DNA of 64,000 nt, from positions 215,772-279,771 of the forward strand of contig JAUXYP010000006.1 in NCBI GenBank assembly GCA_030694265.1, in the 5' to 3' direction. Under the pieces are notes generated by a model. That model was not told where the DNA came from and ran no database searches. It saw nothing but the letters and a program-made list of their open reading frames with translations. Positions 63,189 through 64,000 of the stretch are shown here, piece by piece. Each line of letters opens with the position of its first letter. Position 1 is the stretch's first letter. This DNA is from Sulfuricurvum sp. GTDB lineage: Bacteria > Campylobacterota > Campylobacteria > Campylobacterales > Sulfurimonadaceae. The translations under genes were made by a program, and so were the position numbers.

Positions 63189-63815
63189 ATGAATCGATTT
63201 GCTTTTACATTATTAGAACTTGTATTTGTCCTCATTGTTATAGGAATTTTAGCCGTACTGGCTATGCCAAATTTTAGAGGTCATCCTTTACAAGATGCAG
63301 CACAACAAGTTGCTAATCATATTCGATACACACAGCATCTCGCGATGGTGGATGATAAATATGATCCTATTGATCCAACATGGTATAAAAAATTTTGGAG
63401 AATCCGATTTTATGAATCTGGAACACCTGATACATATTATTACGCGGTATTTAATGATACAGATAAGGAAAATAATATTGATACAACTACTCATACTGAA
63501 CCTGCAATAGACCCAGTAACTAAAAAGTATTTATATGTTGGTAATTCTCCTGCTGATGTGAGAAATAATGAAAGAATGAATCTAACCGATACTTATGGCA
63601 TTATAAATGTAATTTCGACTTGTGATGCTGGATGGATTGAATTCTTTTTTGATAATCTAGGGCGTCCTTATGTTAACTCGGTGTCATCTAATCCAACTCC
63701 GCCTTATTCAAATTTATTGACATTAGACTGCATAATAACTTTACAGCATCAAACAGATGGGAATGCAAGCATAACTATTTCCAAAGAAACAGGCTATGTT
63801 TCGGTTACATACTAA
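63189..63815 (+). CDS. Type II pseudopilin / GspH-like prepilin
   Basis: 208-aa protein with a type IV prepilin leader: MNRFA, then FTLLELVFVLIVIGILAVLA, with cleavage expected before Phe and the essential Glu at mature position 5. The residue before the cleavage site is Ala, not the usual Gly. The C-terminal part is polar, Tyr/Asp/Thr-rich and has two Cys (TCDAG, TLDC) that could form a disulfide. It would be a minor pilin or a type II secretion pseudopilin; no other pilus gene is in the window. Confidence 0.8.
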   Translation: MNRFAFTLLELVFVLIVIGILAVLAMPNFRGHPLQDAAQQVANHIRYTQHLAMVDDKYDPIDPTWYKKFWRIRFYESGTPDTYYYAVFNDTDKENNIDTTTHTEPAIDPVTKKYLYVGNSPADVRNNERMNLTDTYGIINVISTCDAGWIEFFFDNLGRPYVNSVSSNPTPPYSNLLTLDCIITLQHQTDGNASITISKETGYVSVTY

Positions 63816-63864
63816 ACATATTGCGATTAATTTTCACTTTCTCGTAAATTCCTTCAAATACCTC

Positions 63865-63893
63865 TTGACAACTAAGGTATATTTCCCTATAAT
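63865..63893 (+). promoter_or_regulatory. Perfect consensus sigma-70 promoter
   Basis: TTGACA (63865-63870) and TATAAT (63888-63893) with exactly 17 bases between. This is the only perfect consensus promoter I found in the window. No coding region follows within 107 bases, which fits a stable-RNA operon such as rrn beyond the right edge. Confidence 0.85.
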
Positions 63894-64000
63894 TCTCCTC
63901 CACAAACGATGAGACGCCTTGAGTTAAGGCATTGAGTTTGAGTTTGCGATCATTGAAAACTAAGCAGGTTAAACGGTTTGAGACTTTCTCAAATACGTTG
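63894..64000 (+). other. Predicted leader of an rRNA operon (cut by the window edge)
   Basis: No reading frame of note. A short hairpin (GCCTT/AAGGC around 63917-63931) and the run GATCATTGAAAACTAAG are reminiscent of rRNA leader sequences in which an antiterminator precedes 16S. The 16S start itself is not inside the window, so this is a prediction only. Confidence 0.4.

Overview
The window is a chromosome segment of a free-living, chemolithoautotrophic Campylobacterota (Epsilonproteobacteria) bacterium, most like Sulfuricurvum or Sulfurimonas. Evidence is gene content and order. The blocks lysC-hobA-holB-folP, PEB4-type ppiC next to fba, and pgpA-sat-HP1021-type regulator-ispDF are Campylobacterota arrangements. 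ATP-citrate lyase (aclB-aclA) marks the reductive TCA cycle, and mqnE marks the futalosine route to menaquinone. The assignment is inferred from remembered family knowledge; no search was run.

Layout. 1-5.3 kb: tatB fragment, hemW, then rppH-lysC-hobA-holB-folP and a CPA2 antiporter as one tightly overlapping operon. 6.5-13 kb: motAB, periplasmic cyclophilin, msrB, a NERD/helicase-like P-loop protein, HU, small HTH genes, and a stand-alone class III nucleotide cyclase with a HTH/coiled-coil partner. 13-28 kb: pyk, cmoA, nth, two tandem hybrid histidine kinases, PEB4-like chaperone, fba, M23 peptidase, a haem-c chemoreceptor, cupin, aroK, thioredoxin-like protein, hisD. 28-36 kb: a respiratory molybdoenzyme locus (Fe-S subunit, NrfD anchor, 1130-aa Tat-exported catalytic subunit), then a TorD chaperone, a multi-cluster ferredoxin, a shikimate-dehydrogenase-like pseudoenzyme and an unrecognised protein. 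36-39 kb: an antiporter/histidine-kinase fusion plus its response regulator, bracketed by a direct repeat of the unrecognised gene's 3' end. 39-56 kb: four diguanylate cyclases (two with periplasmic haem-c sensor domains), pgpA, sat, an atypical HP1021/CemR-type regulator, ispDF, thiC, mrp, glmS, glnD. 57-64 kb: mqnE, a PabA/TrpG amidotransferase, a GT-C-like membrane protein, aclBA, a pseudopilin, and at the right edge a perfect TTGACA-N17-TATAAT promoter, probably of an rRNA operon lying outside the window.

How it works together. Carbon fixation (aclBA), triose/hexose metabolism (fba, pyk), quinone synthesis (mqnE) and a quinone-coupled periplasmic molybdoenzyme form the energy/carbon core. 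The same stretch is rich in redox and signal sensing: three periplasmic CxxCH sensors, four GGDEF proteins, three histidine kinases and an orphan regulator of the HP1021 type. Most promising for new biology are the molybdoenzyme accessory operon with its AroE-like pseudoenzyme, the haem-c sensor family, the mosaic duplication around the antiporter-kinase, and the cyclase with non-canonical base-selecting residues. No CRISPR array, tRNA, transposase or complete rRNA gene was seen. Apart from the regions described, no gap exceeds 300 bases.
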